From Pseudosporangium ferrugineum (lineage in GTDB: Bacteria; Actinomycetota; Actinomycetes; Mycobacteriales; Micromonosporaceae), in NCBI RefSeq assembly GCF_003002065.1, contig NZ_PVZG01000025.1, forward strand, positions 28,219 through 92,218: a stretch of DNA of 64,000 bases, in the 5' to 3' direction. The position numbers were made by a program, and so were the translations under genes. Each line of letters begins with the position of its first letter. Position 1 is the first letter of the stretch. Below, in pieces: positions 25,405-34,818 of the stretch. A model generated the notes under the pieces. It ran no database searches, had not been told where the DNA came from, and was given only the letters and a program-made list of their open reading frames with translations.

Positions 25405-26472
25405 ATGGCAGCGGCGAGCGAACCCGCCACGGCAGGACCCGCACGGACCAGGCTGGTGGTGGGCGTTGTCGCCGCCCTCACGCTGGCAGTGGCCTTGTTG
25501 GCATGGGCCAAGTGGCTCCCGTACGCCGCCAAGGTCCCGGGGCTCGCCACGATCGGCGCCTGGCCGGGCTCGGACATCCTCGGCGTGGGCGGGGTGCGGC
25601 CGGGCGACGCGCCGTCCTGGGCGGCCGCGACGAGCTTCACCGGGGCGTACGCGCAGGCGGTGTGGCGAGCACTGCTGGCCGCTCTGCTCATCGGCGCGGC
25701 GCTGCAGACGCTGCTGCCGCGAACCTGGCTGCTGCGGACGCTGAACCGGCGCGGGACGCTGCGGTCCGCGCTGGCCGGTGGCCTCGCCGGCACCCCGTCG
25801 ATGATGTGTACGTGCTGCACCGCTCCGGTCGCGGTGGGGCTCAAGCGGCAGGGGGTCGGCACCGCCGCGGTCGTCGCGTACTGGCTGGGTAACCCGTTGC
25901 TCAACCCGGCTGTGCTGGTGTTCCTGCTGTTCGTCGCGCCGTGGCAGTGGACCGTCACCCGGCTGGTGGCCGGGGGATTGGTCGTGGTGGGCGGGGCGGC
26001 GCTGGTGGCGCGGCTGACCGACGGGCGCACGGCCGCGTCGACAGTGGTCGAGGAGGCGGCCGACCCGCCGCCGTCCCTGCGCCGGTACCTGCGAGCCTTG
26101 CTGCGGATGTCGTTGGTGCTCGTACCCGAATATCTTGTGGTCGTCATGCTGGTCGGCGGCTTCCGGGGCTGGTTGTTCCCGCTCGGCGGCAGCACCGGCT
26201 CGGGGATCCTCGTCGTGCTCGTCGCGGCCCTCGTCGGGACGGCCCTCGTCGTTCCGACGGCCGGCGAGATCCCGGTCGCGCAGGGGCTCGCCCTGGCGGG
26301 GCTGTCGCTCGGCGGCGTCGGTGCGCTGCTGGTCACGCTGCCGGCGGTCAGCCTGCCGGGGATGGTCATGGTGGGCCGGGCCTTCGGATGGCGGGTGACC
26401 GTCGTGACCGCCGGCGTGGCGGCCGCGGGTGGCATGCTCGCCGCCGCGCTGATGGTCCTGCTCAGCCGGTGA
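25405..26472 (+). CDS. permease with CTCC motif (YraQ/DUF318-like)
   Basis: A 355-residue membrane protein with eight or more hydrophobic helices. The motif GTPSMMCTCCTAPVAVGLKRQG, with clustered cysteines in a helix break, and the later PTAGEIPVAQGLALAG repeat are typical of the YraQ/ArsP-like permease family. Members export organoarsenicals or have unknown substrates. The ATG at 25405 follows GGAGGATGC. It lies directly upstream of the formate dehydrogenase operon and shares the same promoter type, but a functional link is not shown. Confidence 0.8.
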   Translation: MAAASEPATAGPARTRLVVGVVAALTLAVALLAWAKWLPYAAKVPGLATIGAWPGSDILGVGGVRPGDAPSWAAATSFTGAYAQAVWRALLAALLIGAALQTLLPRTWLLRTLNRRGTLRSALAGGLAGTPSMMCTCCTAPVAVGLKRQGVGTAAVVAYWLGNPLLNPAVLVFLLFVAPWQWTVTRLVAGGLVVVGGAALVARLTDGRTAASTVVEEAADPPPSLRRYLRALLRMSLVLVPEYLVVVMLVGGFRGWLFPLGGSTGSGILVVLVAALVGTALVVPTAGEIPVAQGLALAGLSLGGVGALLVTLPAVSLPGMVMVGRAFGWRVTVVTAGVAAAGGMLAAALMVLLSR

Positions 26473-26482
26473 TCGACGAGCC

Positions 26483-26506
26483 GTTTGGCCCGGCTCGCGG
26501 CGGGTA
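26483..26506 (+). promoter_or_regulatory. SigB/SigF-type promoter for the formate dehydrogenase operon
   Basis: GTTT at 26483-26486 and GGGTA at 26502-26506 with a 15-nt spacer, 32 nt before the GTG start of fdhA. The element lies after the stop of the permease gene, so fdhABC can be transcribed independently. Confidence 0.68.
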
Positions 26507-26538
26507 GGGCGCCGCCGGGTCGACGACCGGAGGTGCCT

Positions 26539-29500
26539 GTGGGTTTGCGTGAGACATTTCTGCCGTGGCCGGCGCTGCGGCAGGCCAAGGCCGCCCTGCG
26601 CGGCGGTGACGGCTCGGGCCGGGGCAGCTCCGCCCGCTCCCGGCCGACGGATCGCCTGCAACCTCGCACCGAGACGTCCGACCGGGTCGTGGACAGCGTG
26701 TGCCCGTACTGCGCGGTCGGCTGCGGCCAGCTCGTCTACGTCAAGGACGAGAAGGTCGTGCAGATCGAGGGCGACCCCGCCTCGCCGGTCAGCCGCGGGC
26801 GGCTGTGCCCCAAGGGCGCGGCCACCAAGCAGCTGGTCACCAACCCGCTGCGCGAGACGAAGGTGCGCTACCGGCGGCCGTACGCCACGCAGTGGGAGGA
26901 CCTGGACCTGGACACGGCGATGGACATGATCGCCGACCGGGTCATCGCCACCCGCCGCGACACCTTCGTCGAGACCGACGAGCAGGACCGGCGGGTACGC
27001 CGCACGATGGGCATCGCGATGCTCGGCGGCGCCACGCTGGACAACGAGGAGAACTACCTGATCAAGAAGCTCGGCACGGCGCTGGGCGCCGTACAGATCG
27101 AGAACCAGGCCCGTATTTGACACTCCTCCACCGTCCCCGGTCTGGGGACCTCGTTCGGTCGCGGCGGCGCGACGACCTTCCAGCAGGACCTGCAGAACGC
27201 CGATTGCATCGTCATGCAGGGCTCGAACATGGCCGAGTGCCACCCCGTCGGCTTCCAATGGATCATGGAGGCCAAGGCGCGAGGTGCCACGCTCATCCAC
27301 GTCGACCCGCGGCTGACGCGCACCGGCGCGCTGGCCGACCTGCACGTGCCGATCCGTGCGGGCACGGACATCGCGCTGCTCGGCGGCCTGATCAACTACG
27401 TGCTGAGCAACGGCCTGGAATTCCGGGACTATGTGGTCGCCTACACCAACGCGGCGACCATCCTGCGCGAGGACTTCCAGGACACCGAGGACCTCGACGG
27501 GCTGTTCTCCGGCTGGCAGGATGACACCGGCAGCTACCAGACCGACTCCTGGCAGTACGAGGGCACCGGCGTGGCGAGTGCGGCCGGGAAGCGTCAGCAG
27601 GGCGCGAAGGAGCAGTCGCACCGGCGGCATGCCACCGGGCGCGGGCACGAGCACGGCAGCCACGGCGCGTCGCTGCAGGGCCTGCACCGGATGGAGCGTG
27701 ACGAGACCCTGCAGCATCCGCGGTGTGTCTTCCAGGTGCTCAAGCGGCACTACGGCCGCTACACCCCGGAGATGGTGGCGCGCGTGTGCGGCATCCCGGA
27801 GGACGTGTTCCTGCAGATGGCCCGGGCGATCACGGAGAACTCGAACCGGGACCGGACGACGGCGTGGGCGTACTCGGTCGGCTGGACCCAGCACACCGTC
27901 GGCGTGCAGTACATCCGGGCCGCGTCGGTGCTGCAGTTGTTGCTCGGCAACATCGGCCGCCCGGGCGGTGGCATCCTCGCCCTGCGCGGGCACGCCAGCA
28001 TCCAGGGCAGTACGGACATCCCGACGCTGTACAACCTGTTGCCCGGCTACCTGCCGATGCCGCACCCCGACTCGCACGGCAGCCTCGACGAGTACGTGGC
28101 CGACGACTCCGCCGACACGGGCTACTGGGGCAACATGCGTTCGTACGCGGTCAGCCTGCTCAAGGCGTACTGGGGGGACGCGGCGACGGCGGACAACGAC
28201 TTCTGCTTCGACTACCTGCCGCGCATCACCGGCGACCACAGCACCTACAAGACCGTGCAGGCCCAGCTCGACGGCGTGTGCAAGGGCTACTTCCTCAATG
28301 GGCAGAACCCGGCGGTCGGCTCGGCCAACGCCAAGGCGCAGCGCCTGGGCATGGCCAACCTGGACTGGCTGGTCGTCCGGGACTTCTCGCTCATCGAGTC
28401 CGCCACCTGGTGGAAGGACGGTCCGGAGGTCGAGTCGGGGGAGATGCGCCCGGAGGGTGTCGGCACCGAGGTGTTCTTCCTGCCCGCCGCCGCGCACACC
28501 GAGAAGGACGGCAGTTTCACCAGCACCCAGCGCATGCTGCAGTGGCACCACAAGGCCGTCGACCCGCCCGGCGACGCCCGCAGCGACCTGTGGTTCTGGT
28601 TCCACCTCGGGCGCATCATCCGGGCCAAGCTGGCCGGTTCCACCAGCGACATCGATCGTCCGCTGCTCGACCTGACGTGGGGCTACTCCACCCACGGCGA
28701 GCGCGACGAACCGAGCGCCCAGGAGGTGCTTCAGGAGATCAACGGGTGGACGGCCGACGGGGCGTTCCTGTCGTCGTACGAGGAGCTCAAGGACGACGGC
28801 TCCACGGCCTGCGGTTGCTGGATCTACTGCGGCACGTACGCCGACGGCACCAACCAGGCGGCCCGCCGCAAGCCGCACACCGAGCAGAACTGGGTGGCAC
28901 CCGAGTGGGGGTGGGCCTGGCCGGCCAACCGGCGGCTGCTCTACAACCGGGCCTCCGCCGACCCCGAGGGCCGGCCGTGGAGCGAGAAGAAGGCGTACGT
29001 CTGGTGGGACGCCGACGCGGGCACGTGGACCGGCCACGACGTGCCCGACTTCCAGCCGACGAAGGCGCCGGACTACCGGCCGCCGGAGGGCGCGAAGCGG
29101 CAGGACGCGCTGTCAGGCATTGACCCGTTCATCATGCAGGCCGACGGGAAGGGCTGGCTCTACGTGCCGGCCGGCCTGACCGACGGGCCGCTGCCGGCCC
29201 ACTACGAGCCGCAGGAGTCGCCGGTGCCCAACCTGCTGTACGGCCAGCAGCACAACCCCGCCCGGCAGATGACCAAGCGCGGGGTGGACCGCTACAACCC
29301 GAGCGGCGACGAACCCGGGAGCCAGGTCTTCCCGTACGCGCTGACCACGTACCGGCTGACCGAGCACCACACCGCGGGCGGCATGAGCCGCTGGCTGCCG
29401 TACCTGTCGGAGCTGCAGCCGGAGATGTTCTGCGAGGTGTCGCCGGAACTGGCAGACGAGGCCGGGTTGCAGCATCTGGGCTGGGCCACCATCGTCACCG

Positions 29501-29829
29501 CGCGCAGCGCCATCGAGGCGCGGGTGCTCGTCACCGACCGGATGCTGCCGATGCGGGTGCACGACCGGCTCGTGCACCACGTCGGGCTGCCCTACCACTG
29601 GGGCAGCAACGGCATCAGCACCGGCGACGGCGCCAACGAGCTGACCCACCTGTCCCTCGACCCCAACGTGCACATCCAGGAAGCCAAGGCGCTCACCTGC
29701 GACATCCGTCCCGGCCGGCGACCGCGGGGCCCGGAACGCCTGCGGCTGGTGGAGGACTACCGCCGCCGGGCCGGCGTGACGGACCAGACGGGTACGGCCC
29801 ACCGTACGACGAAGGAAGGCGGCGCATGA
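26539..29829 (+). CDS. fdhA: selenocysteine-containing formate dehydrogenase, catalytic subunit
   Basis: A molybdopterin formate dehydrogenase of 1096 residues when the in-frame UGA at 27118-27120 is read as selenocysteine (Sec194). The context NQARI-Sec-HSSTVPGLG is the classic active-site motif. The N-terminal [4Fe-4S] cluster is held by C55, C58, C62 and C90 (VCPYCAVGCG, LCPKG). It oxidises formate to CO2 and passes electrons to FdhB. The GTG at 26539 follows ACCGGAGGTGCCT. No twin-arginine signal is seen, so the active site probably faces the cytoplasm. A histidine/arginine-rich insert (about residues 350-375) is odd. Automatic annotation would split this gene at the UGA. It overlaps fdhB by 4 nt. 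Confidence 0.95.
27118..27149 (+). promoter_or_regulatory. UGA selenocysteine codon with SECIS hairpin
   Basis: The UGA at 27118 is followed 18 nt later by a perfect hairpin: stem GTCCCC (27133-27138), loop GGTCT (27139-27143), stem GGGGAC (27144-27149). The GGUCU loop and the 18-nt UGA-to-loop spacing are, from memory, the same as in the E. coli fdhF SECIS, the binding site of SelB. The hairpin lies within coding sequence, as usual in bacteria. Confidence 0.9.
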
Positions 29830-30788
29830 GCGACGACAACCCGCCGCGGATGGGGTTCTTCACCGACACCAGCGTGTGCATCGGCTGCAAGGCGTGCGAG
29901 GTGGCGTGCAAGGAGTGGAACGCCATCCCGGACGACGGCCTGTCCCTGCTCGGCATGTCGTACGACAACACCGGCATGCTGGGCGCCGACACCTGGCGGC
30001 ACGTGGCCTTCATCGAGCAGGACAAGCCGCTCGGCCGACAGAACAACGCCGTCATCGCCATGCCGACCGGCGCGACGGCGACGCACGCGAGCGCCGAGGC
30101 CGTGCACGAGGGTCTGGGCCAGAAACACGGCTCCGAACTGGGCACCGAAACCGGAGCCATCCGCCCGGGGCCCCTGCCCGGCGGCCCGATGCCCGCGCCG
30201 GTCACGCCCGACGGGCGCAAGGAGCTGCGCTGGCTGATGGCCAGCGACGTCTGCAAGCACTGCACCCACGCCGCGTGCCTCGACGTCTGCCCGACCGGCT
30301 CACTGCTTCGTACGGAATTCGGCACGGTGATCGTGCAGGAGGACATCTGCAACGGCTGCGGCTACTGCGTGCCGGCCTGCCCGTACGGCGTGATCGACCA
30401 GCGCAAGGACGATGGCCGGGTGTGGAAGTGCACCATGTGCTACGACCGGCTGACCGCTGGCCAGGAGCCGGCCTGCGCGAAGGCGTGCCCCACCGACTCC
30501 ATCCAGTACGGAGTGCTCGACGACCTGCGTGAGCGCGCCGCACACCGGGTGGAGAACCTGCACGACGCCGGTGTGCTGGAAGCACGCCTGTACGGCGCCG
30601 ACCCAGACGACGGCGTCGGTGGCGCCGGCGCGTTCTTCCTGCTGCTCGACGAGCCCGAGGTGTACGGCTTCCCGCCCGACCCGGTGGTGACCACCCGGGA
30701 CCTGCCCCGGACCTGGAAGCACACGGCCCTGGCCGCGGTCGGGGTGGCGGCGACCGTGGCGGCGGCGTTCCTGGGAGCCCGGCGATGA
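29826..30788 (+). CDS. fdhB: formate dehydrogenase iron-sulfur subunit
   Basis: A 320-residue electron-transfer subunit with four [4Fe-4S] cluster motifs: CIGCKACEVACKEW near the start, CKHCTHAACLDVC, CNGCGYCVPACPYG and the CTMC...CAKACP pair. A long insert between the first and second motifs is typical of the actinobacterial type. The C-terminus (HTALAAVGVAATVAAAFLGARR) is one membrane helix that should dock on the NrfD-like subunit. Start and stop overlap the neighbours by 4 nt (ATGA), so the three fdh genes form one coupled operon. Confidence 0.95.
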   Translation: MSDDNPPRMGFFTDTSVCIGCKACEVACKEWNAIPDDGLSLLGMSYDNTGMLGADTWRHVAFIEQDKPLGRQNNAVIAMPTGATATHASAEAVHEGLGQKHGSELGTETGAIRPGPLPGGPMPAPVTPDGRKELRWLMASDVCKHCTHAACLDVCPTGSLLRTEFGTVIVQEDICNGCGYCVPACPYGVIDQRKDDGRVWKCTMCYDRLTAGQEPACAKACPTDSIQYGVLDDLRERAAHRVENLHDAGVLEARLYGADPDDGVGGAGAFFLLLDEPEVYGFPPDPVVTTRDLPRTWKHTALAAVGVAATVAAAFLGARR

Positions 30789-31846
30789 GCGCCTCCGAGC
30801 AGCACGGCAGCGAGGTACGCCGCGACGGCCTGCACGGCACAGCGCCGGGCCGCGAGGCCCGCATCGGCGCCCGCGGCGGTCGCAAGGCCGGCCGCGGCGG
30901 CGAAATGGTGCCGCCGGCCGAGTTCCGCTCCTACTACGGCCGCTCAGTGCTCAAAGCTCCGGTGTGGGAGTCCCGGGACATCGCCGGCTACTTCTTCCTC
31001 GGCGGCGTCGCCGGTGGTTCCGCCCTGCTCGCCGCCGGTGCAGACCTCACCGGGCGGATCGGATTGCGCCGCTCGACGCGCGTCGCGGCGGTGGCCGCGA
31101 CCGGCCTGTCCCTGGCCGCGCTCATTCACGATCTGGGACGCCCCGGCCGCTTCGTGCACATGTTGCGGGTCCTCAAGCCGAGCTCGCCCATGTCGGTCGG
31201 CACGTGGATCCTCAGCGGCTTCGCCCCGCTGGTCGCCGTGGCCGCGCTGGACGAGGCCCGCGAGCGCCTGCCCGGCCCGGTGCGGCCCATGATCGCGGCG
31301 CTGGGCCGGCCGAGCGGGCTGGCCGCCACCGTCCTCGCGCCGGCGGTCACGACGTACACGGGCGCGCTGATCGCGGACACGGCCGTGCCGGTGTGGCACG
31401 ACGCGCGTCGCGAGCTGCCGTACCTGTTCGGCGCGAGCGCGCTGGCCGCCTCCGGCGGACTGGCCGCCGCCACGTCCGCGCCGGGCGAGGCTGCCCCGGC
31501 TCGAGTCGTGGGTATCGCCGGGGCGCTGGTGGAGCAGGCCTGCGACCGGGCCGTGCACAAGCGCTTGGGCATGGTGGCGGAGCCGCTGTCCCAGGGCCGC
31601 GCCGGGCGGTACCTCACGGCGGCCCGGTGGTCCACGAGAGCGGGAGCGGCGCTGCTGGCCCTGTCGGCGCTGCGGCGCAGCCGGGCCCTGGACATCGCCG
31701 GCGGCACAGCGCTCGTGGCGGGGTCACTCTTCGCGCGTCTGGGCTATTTCCACGCCGGCGCAACCTCCGCCACGGAGCCCCGCTACACCGTGGTGCCACA
31801 GCGTGAACGTGCAGACCATGCCGCAAAAACCGGTGCCGGCGGCTGA
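30785..31846 (+). CDS. NrfD-type membrane subunit of the formate dehydrogenase
   Basis: A 353-residue NrfD/polysulfide reductase-type integral membrane protein with about eight helices. SRDIAGYFFLGGVAGGSALLAAGA and IHDLGRPGRFVHMLRVLKPSSPMS are the family signature. The role is to anchor FdhAB and pass electrons to quinone; the family has no heme. A basic, glycine-rich N-terminus of about 40 residues precedes the first helix. It overlaps fdhB by 4 nt and completes the operon. It is not the cytochrome b type (FdnI) found in E. coli. Confidence 0.9.
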   Translation: MSASEQHGSEVRRDGLHGTAPGREARIGARGGRKAGRGGEMVPPAEFRSYYGRSVLKAPVWESRDIAGYFFLGGVAGGSALLAAGADLTGRIGLRRSTRVAAVAATGLSLAALIHDLGRPGRFVHMLRVLKPSSPMSVGTWILSGFAPLVAVAALDEARERLPGPVRPMIAALGRPSGLAATVLAPAVTTYTGALIADTAVPVWHDARRELPYLFGASALAASGGLAAATSAPGEAAPARVVGIAGALVEQACDRAVHKRLGMVAEPLSQGRAGRYLTAARWSTRAGAALLALSALRRSRALDIAGGTALVAGSLFARLGYFHAGATSATEPRYTVVPQRERADHAAKTGAGG

Positions 31847-31910
31847 ATGGGGCAGGGGTGATATGGGGTAGGCGGTCCGTACCCGAGTCTTCTCTCTGGA
31901 GGTGAGAAGA

Positions 31911-32372
31911 ATGACCGAAACATCGCGGTACGGCGCCACGATGGCCACCCACCCCGACCTCGTCGAGATGCAGGCCCGCTACGAACGGGCCTCTGCCAGC
32001 GGTCCCGCCGTGATCACCGACGGCCTCGTCCTGCTGGCCGGGCTGTGGCTGGCGATCTCGCCGTGGGTGATCCACTTCAACGCGACCGCACCCGACGTGA
32101 CCCTCAGCAATCTGATCATGGGGATCGCGGTCGCCGTGGTGGCGCTGGGACTCACCCTCATGCCGCAGCGCATGGTGCGGCTCAGCTGGGCGACCGCCGT
32201 CATCGGCGGCTGGATCGTGGTGTCCCAGTGGGTGATCCAGCAGTCGGCCGCCGGTACCGGCATCGTGCTGAACAACGTCATCACCGGCGGCATCGTCCTG
32301 GTGCTGGGGGTCGCGGCGGCGATGATCCTGACGATGGGCTCACGCTCGTCCGGGTCCCGTCGCGGCGCCTGA
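31911..32372 (+). CDS. SPW repeat membrane protein
   Basis: A 153-residue membrane protein with four hydrophobic helices in two similar halves. The repeat hallmark is clear in the first half (GLWLAISPWVIHF) and altered in the second (GGWIVVSQWVIQQS). The ATG at 31911 is preceded by a strong GGAGGTGAG ribosome-binding site, so the few upstream in-frame codons are not used. The family is common near stress and respiratory genes in actinobacteria and has no known activity. A GGGTA lies at 31866-31870 without a recognisable -35. Confidence 0.85.
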   Translation: MTETSRYGATMATHPDLVEMQARYERASASGPAVITDGLVLLAGLWLAISPWVIHFNATAPDVTLSNLIMGIAVAVVALGLTLMPQRMVRLSWATAVIGGWIVVSQWVIQQSAAGTGIVLNNVITGGIVLVLGVAAAMILTMGSRSSGSRRGA

Positions 32373-32492
32373 CACGACATCCACATCCAGGTGGAGTCGG
32401 TCGTCCGACCGGCTCCACCGTGGCGCGTCCGGGCCGCGCGGCGACGGCCGTCCGGCGCGGGGTGCGCCGGCGGGCTGTGCCAGAGTGGGGCC

Positions 32493-32990
32493 ATGACGGT
32501 TTCCGCCGCCGGGCGACGCGACGAGGCCGAACAGCAGGTCACCGCCGCGTTGCTCGCCCTCAGCCGGGTCTTCGTCGGTCTCGCGGCCCGCTCGCTGTCC
32601 GGACTCGACGAGGACGTGACGCTGGGCCAGTTCCGCACGCTCGTCCTGCTCGTGTCCCGAGGGCCGCAGCGGGTCACCGACCTGGCGCAGGAGCTCGCGG
32701 TGACGTCCTCGACCGCCACGCGCATGTGCAATCGGCTGGTTCGCAAGGGGCTGGTCGCCCGCCGCGCCCGCGACGACGACCGGCGGGCCGCCTGGGTGAC
32801 GCTGACCCCGGCGGGACGCGACTTGATCGGTGAGGTCATGCGGCGCCGGGCGGCCGAGATCGGCGCCTTGGTCGCGGACCTGTCGATGACCCGCCCGATC
32901 GCCTTCGCCGCGGTGGTCGACGCGTTGGTGGAGGCCTCCGGCGAGGTCACCGACGCGCAATGGTGGCGGCGCTGGGCCGAGTCCGCCTGA
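32493..32990 (+). CDS. MarR-family transcriptional regulator
   Basis: A 165-residue winged-helix regulator. Helix-turn-helix: RVTDLAQELAVTSSTATRMCNRLVRKG; wing: ARDDDRRAAWVTLTPAGRDL, the MarR signature. It should act as a dimeric repressor or activator that responds to phenolic or oxidative signals. The ATG at 32493 was chosen because upstream codons do not look like the family, though no strong ribosome-binding site is seen. The target may be the neighbouring SPW or DUF4142 genes; this is inferred from position. Confidence 0.88.
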   Translation: MTVSAAGRRDEAEQQVTAALLALSRVFVGLAARSLSGLDEDVTLGQFRTLVLLVSRGPQRVTDLAQELAVTSSTATRMCNRLVRKGLVARRARDDDRRAAWVTLTPAGRDLIGEVMRRRAAEIGALVADLSMTRPIAFAAVVDALVEASGEVTDAQWWRRWAESA

Positions 32991-33070
32991 CGTCATCGAA
33001 AAATACGTGCACATGTGAACCAATTCCGGCTCCCGCTGCGTATTCCACCCCGAGATCCTCGGAGGTGCTG

Positions 33071-33775
33071 ATGAAACGCCTGTTCGCCGTCCTGGCCGCC
33101 GTCGCCGCGCTGGTCGCCGTCCCCGCTGGTGCCGCGGCGGCCGCGCCCGGCGGCCCGACCCAGTTGAACGCGGCGGACATGCTGCTGCTCAACGGGGTAC
33201 GCCAGGCCGGCCTCTGGGAGATTCCCGCAGGTCAGATGGCGGCAACCCGGGGTGGCTCCGCCCAGGTGCGCAAGGTCGGCGCCATGATCGCCGACCAGCA
33301 TGTCGAGCTGGACCGGCTCGTCGTCGACGCGGCGAACAAGCTCGGCACCACGATCCCGGCGACGCCGACCGCTCAGCAGCAGGGCTGGCTCAACGAGATG
33401 CAGAGCAACCGGGGCCGCCAATTCGACCAGATCTTCGTCACGCGGCTGCGCAACGCCCACGGCAAGATCTTCCCGGTCATCGGGGCGGTGCGGGCGGCCA
33501 CCCGCGATCCGGTGGTCCGCAAGCTGGCCGACGACGCGAACATCTTCGTGATGAATCACATGAAGATGCTCGAAAGCACGGGCCTGGTGCGTTACGAGAT
33601 GCTCGCGCCGGCCGCCCTGCCGGCCGCGCAGGACACCTCGGGGCTGGCGCTCGCCCGGGCGAACACCGGTGTCACGCCCCCGGTCGAACCGGCGATCCTG
33701 TGGGTCATCCTGGCGGCGATGGTTGCCCTGGGCGTGGGCACCGGGATCCGGCTGTACGTCCGTACCCGGGCGTAG
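33071..33775 (+). CDS. secreted DUF4142 protein with C-terminal membrane helix
   Basis: A 234-residue protein. A signal peptide (MKRLFAVLAAVAALVAVPAG, then AAAAAP) is followed by a helical DUF4142 domain with the pattern VGAMIADQHVELDRLVVDAANKLG and ending near NHMKMLESTGLVRYEM, a ferritin-like helical bundle without clear metal ligands. The C-terminus is one membrane helix (ILWVILAAMVALGVGTGIRL) and a basic tail, so the domain should be exposed outside the membrane. The ATG follows GGAGGTGCTG. Function unknown; often linked to stress in actinobacteria. Confidence 0.85.
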   Translation: MKRLFAVLAAVAALVAVPAGAAAAAPGGPTQLNAADMLLLNGVRQAGLWEIPAGQMAATRGGSAQVRKVGAMIADQHVELDRLVVDAANKLGTTIPATPTAQQQGWLNEMQSNRGRQFDQIFVTRLRNAHGKIFPVIGAVRAATRDPVVRKLADDANIFVMNHMKMLESTGLVRYEMLAPAALPAAQDTSGLALARANTGVTPPVEPAILWVILAAMVALGVGTGIRLYVRTRA

Positions 33776-33826
33776 GGCTATCATCGAGCCTTTCCGTGCA
33801 CTCATGCACTTATCCGGGGAGATTCG

Positions 33827-34258
33827 ATGGTTCCTGCGACGGTCGAGTTCCTCCTGGTGCAGGACGATCCCGCGGAGGAGCTCTATCTGCGGGAGATGTG
33901 GGAGACGCACAAGGTCCTCAACCGCGTGCATGCCGTCCATGACGCGCGGCGGGCCGTGGACTTCCTGCAGCGCCGGCCGCCGTACGAGTCGGCGCCGGTC
34001 CCGGATGTGGTGCTGCTCGATCTGAGCCTGCCCGGTCATGACGGCCGGCATCTGCTGCAGTGGCTGCGCGATCGCCCGGAGACCGGGGACCTTCCCGTGG
34101 TCGTTCTCGTCGACTCGCCCGCCGCGGAGTGGATCGTCCGGCGCGAGGCGCTGCCGGTGCAGGGCTACGTGACCAAGCCCGTCGACTTTGCCCGCCTCAC
34201 GGACATCGTCCGCACCCTGGAGTCCGCCGCCTTCCTCGTCGTCGCCCGGCCGTCATGA
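33827..34258 (+). CDS. single-domain response regulator (Rcp1-like)
   Basis: A 143-residue stand-alone receiver domain. The acidic pair lies in LLVQDDPAEE, the phosphoryl-accepting aspartate in DVVLLDLSLPGHDG and the conserved lysine in GYVTKPVDFARL. There is no output domain, as in Rcp1-type regulators that shuttle phosphate or bind partners. No histidine kinase gene is adjacent. The ATG at 33827 follows GGGGAG. The gene is separated by about 50 nt from the DUF4142 gene and could be co-transcribed with it. Confidence 0.9.
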   Translation: MVPATVEFLLVQDDPAEELYLREMWETHKVLNRVHAVHDARRAVDFLQRRPPYESAPVPDVVLLDLSLPGHDGRHLLQWLRDRPETGDLPVVVLVDSPAAEWIVRREALPVQGYVTKPVDFARLTDIVRTLESAAFLVVARPS

Positions 34259-34272
34259 GTGCACCGGCGACC

Positions 34273-34288
34273 GTCACACAACTGTCAT
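34273..34288 (+). promoter_or_regulatory. 11-bp-period GTCAC/GTCAT direct repeat upstream of the BON gene
   Basis: GTCAC at 34273-34277 and GTCAT at 34284-34288, 11 bp apart, within the context ACCGTCACACAACTGTCATG. It matches the site before the K+ channel gene closely, including the first five bases. Confidence 0.45.
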
Positions 34289-34397
34289 GCGGGTGCAGGG
34301 CCTCCGCGATGTGCCGGTGCGAGCGTGTTCCCCTGTGGCCGGAGCGCTCGCTCGCGCGGTCCCGGCCCGCCCGATCGATCCGACCGAGGAGCCTGCC

Positions 34398-34805
34398 ATG
34401 ACCCCCTGCTCGTCGCCCGGACCCTCAGACGATGCCGACGGCTCCCGACGCCGCGACGATGCCGGGACGTACGACCTCTGGGACGACTTCGAACGCAGCT
34501 ACTGCTGGAACGACGACGTTGAGCTGCCGGAATCCTGGGAGGAGCCCGACGACGGGGCCGCCTGGGACGATGCCGAGGAGTTCGCGGACGAGGCGGACCT
34601 GCGGCTGGTGCACCGGGTCGCCGACGGCCTGGTGGCCGACACGCGCATCCGTGGCCGTCATGTCCAGGTGACCGTGCAGAACGGAGTCGTCATCCTCGAG
34701 GGTGCCGTGGACACGGCGGAGGTGCGCGATGCGGCCGGTCGGTGCGCCTGGTCGACGCCCGGCGTGCACGACGTCTGCAACATGCTGATGACCGACGACT
34801 GGTGA
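34398..34805 (+). CDS. BON-domain protein with acidic N-terminal region
   Basis: A 135-residue protein. Residues about 20-70 are very acidic and rich in tryptophan (TYDLWDDFERSYCWNDD), with no signal peptide. Residues about 72-132 form a BON domain: DLRLVHRVADGLVADTRIRGRHV followed by VTVQNGVVILEGAV. BON domains bind lipids or other hydrophobic surfaces and are often osmotic- or stress-related. The ATG at 34398 is preceded by GAGGAG. The stop codon lies in a 16-bp palindrome shared with the convergent ccmH gene. Confidence 0.8.
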   Translation: MTPCSSPGPSDDADGSRRRDDAGTYDLWDDFERSYCWNDDVELPESWEEPDDGAAWDDAEEFADEADLRLVHRVADGLVADTRIRGRHVQVTVQNGVVILEGAVDTAEVRDAAGRCAWSTPGVHDVCNMLMTDDW

Positions 34806-34818
34806 GCCGGCCGGCTCA
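34803..34818. other. 16-bp perfect palindrome spanning both stop codons of convergent genes
   Basis: TGAGCCGGCCGGCTCA is a perfect palindrome. Its first three bases are the stop of the BON gene and its last three are the stop of ccmH on the other strand. It could form a short hairpin in either transcript; there is no T-run, so terminator function is uncertain. Confidence 0.5.

Noticed and set aside
27118..27120. A nonsense mutation that splits formate dehydrogenase in two
   Set aside because: The codon is UGA at the exact selenocysteine position of the family and is followed by a correct SECIS hairpin, so read-through as selenocysteine is the better explanation.
31866..31870. A SigB-type promoter for the SPW repeat gene
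   Set aside because: GGGTA is present but no GTTT-like element lies 15 or 16 nt upstream.
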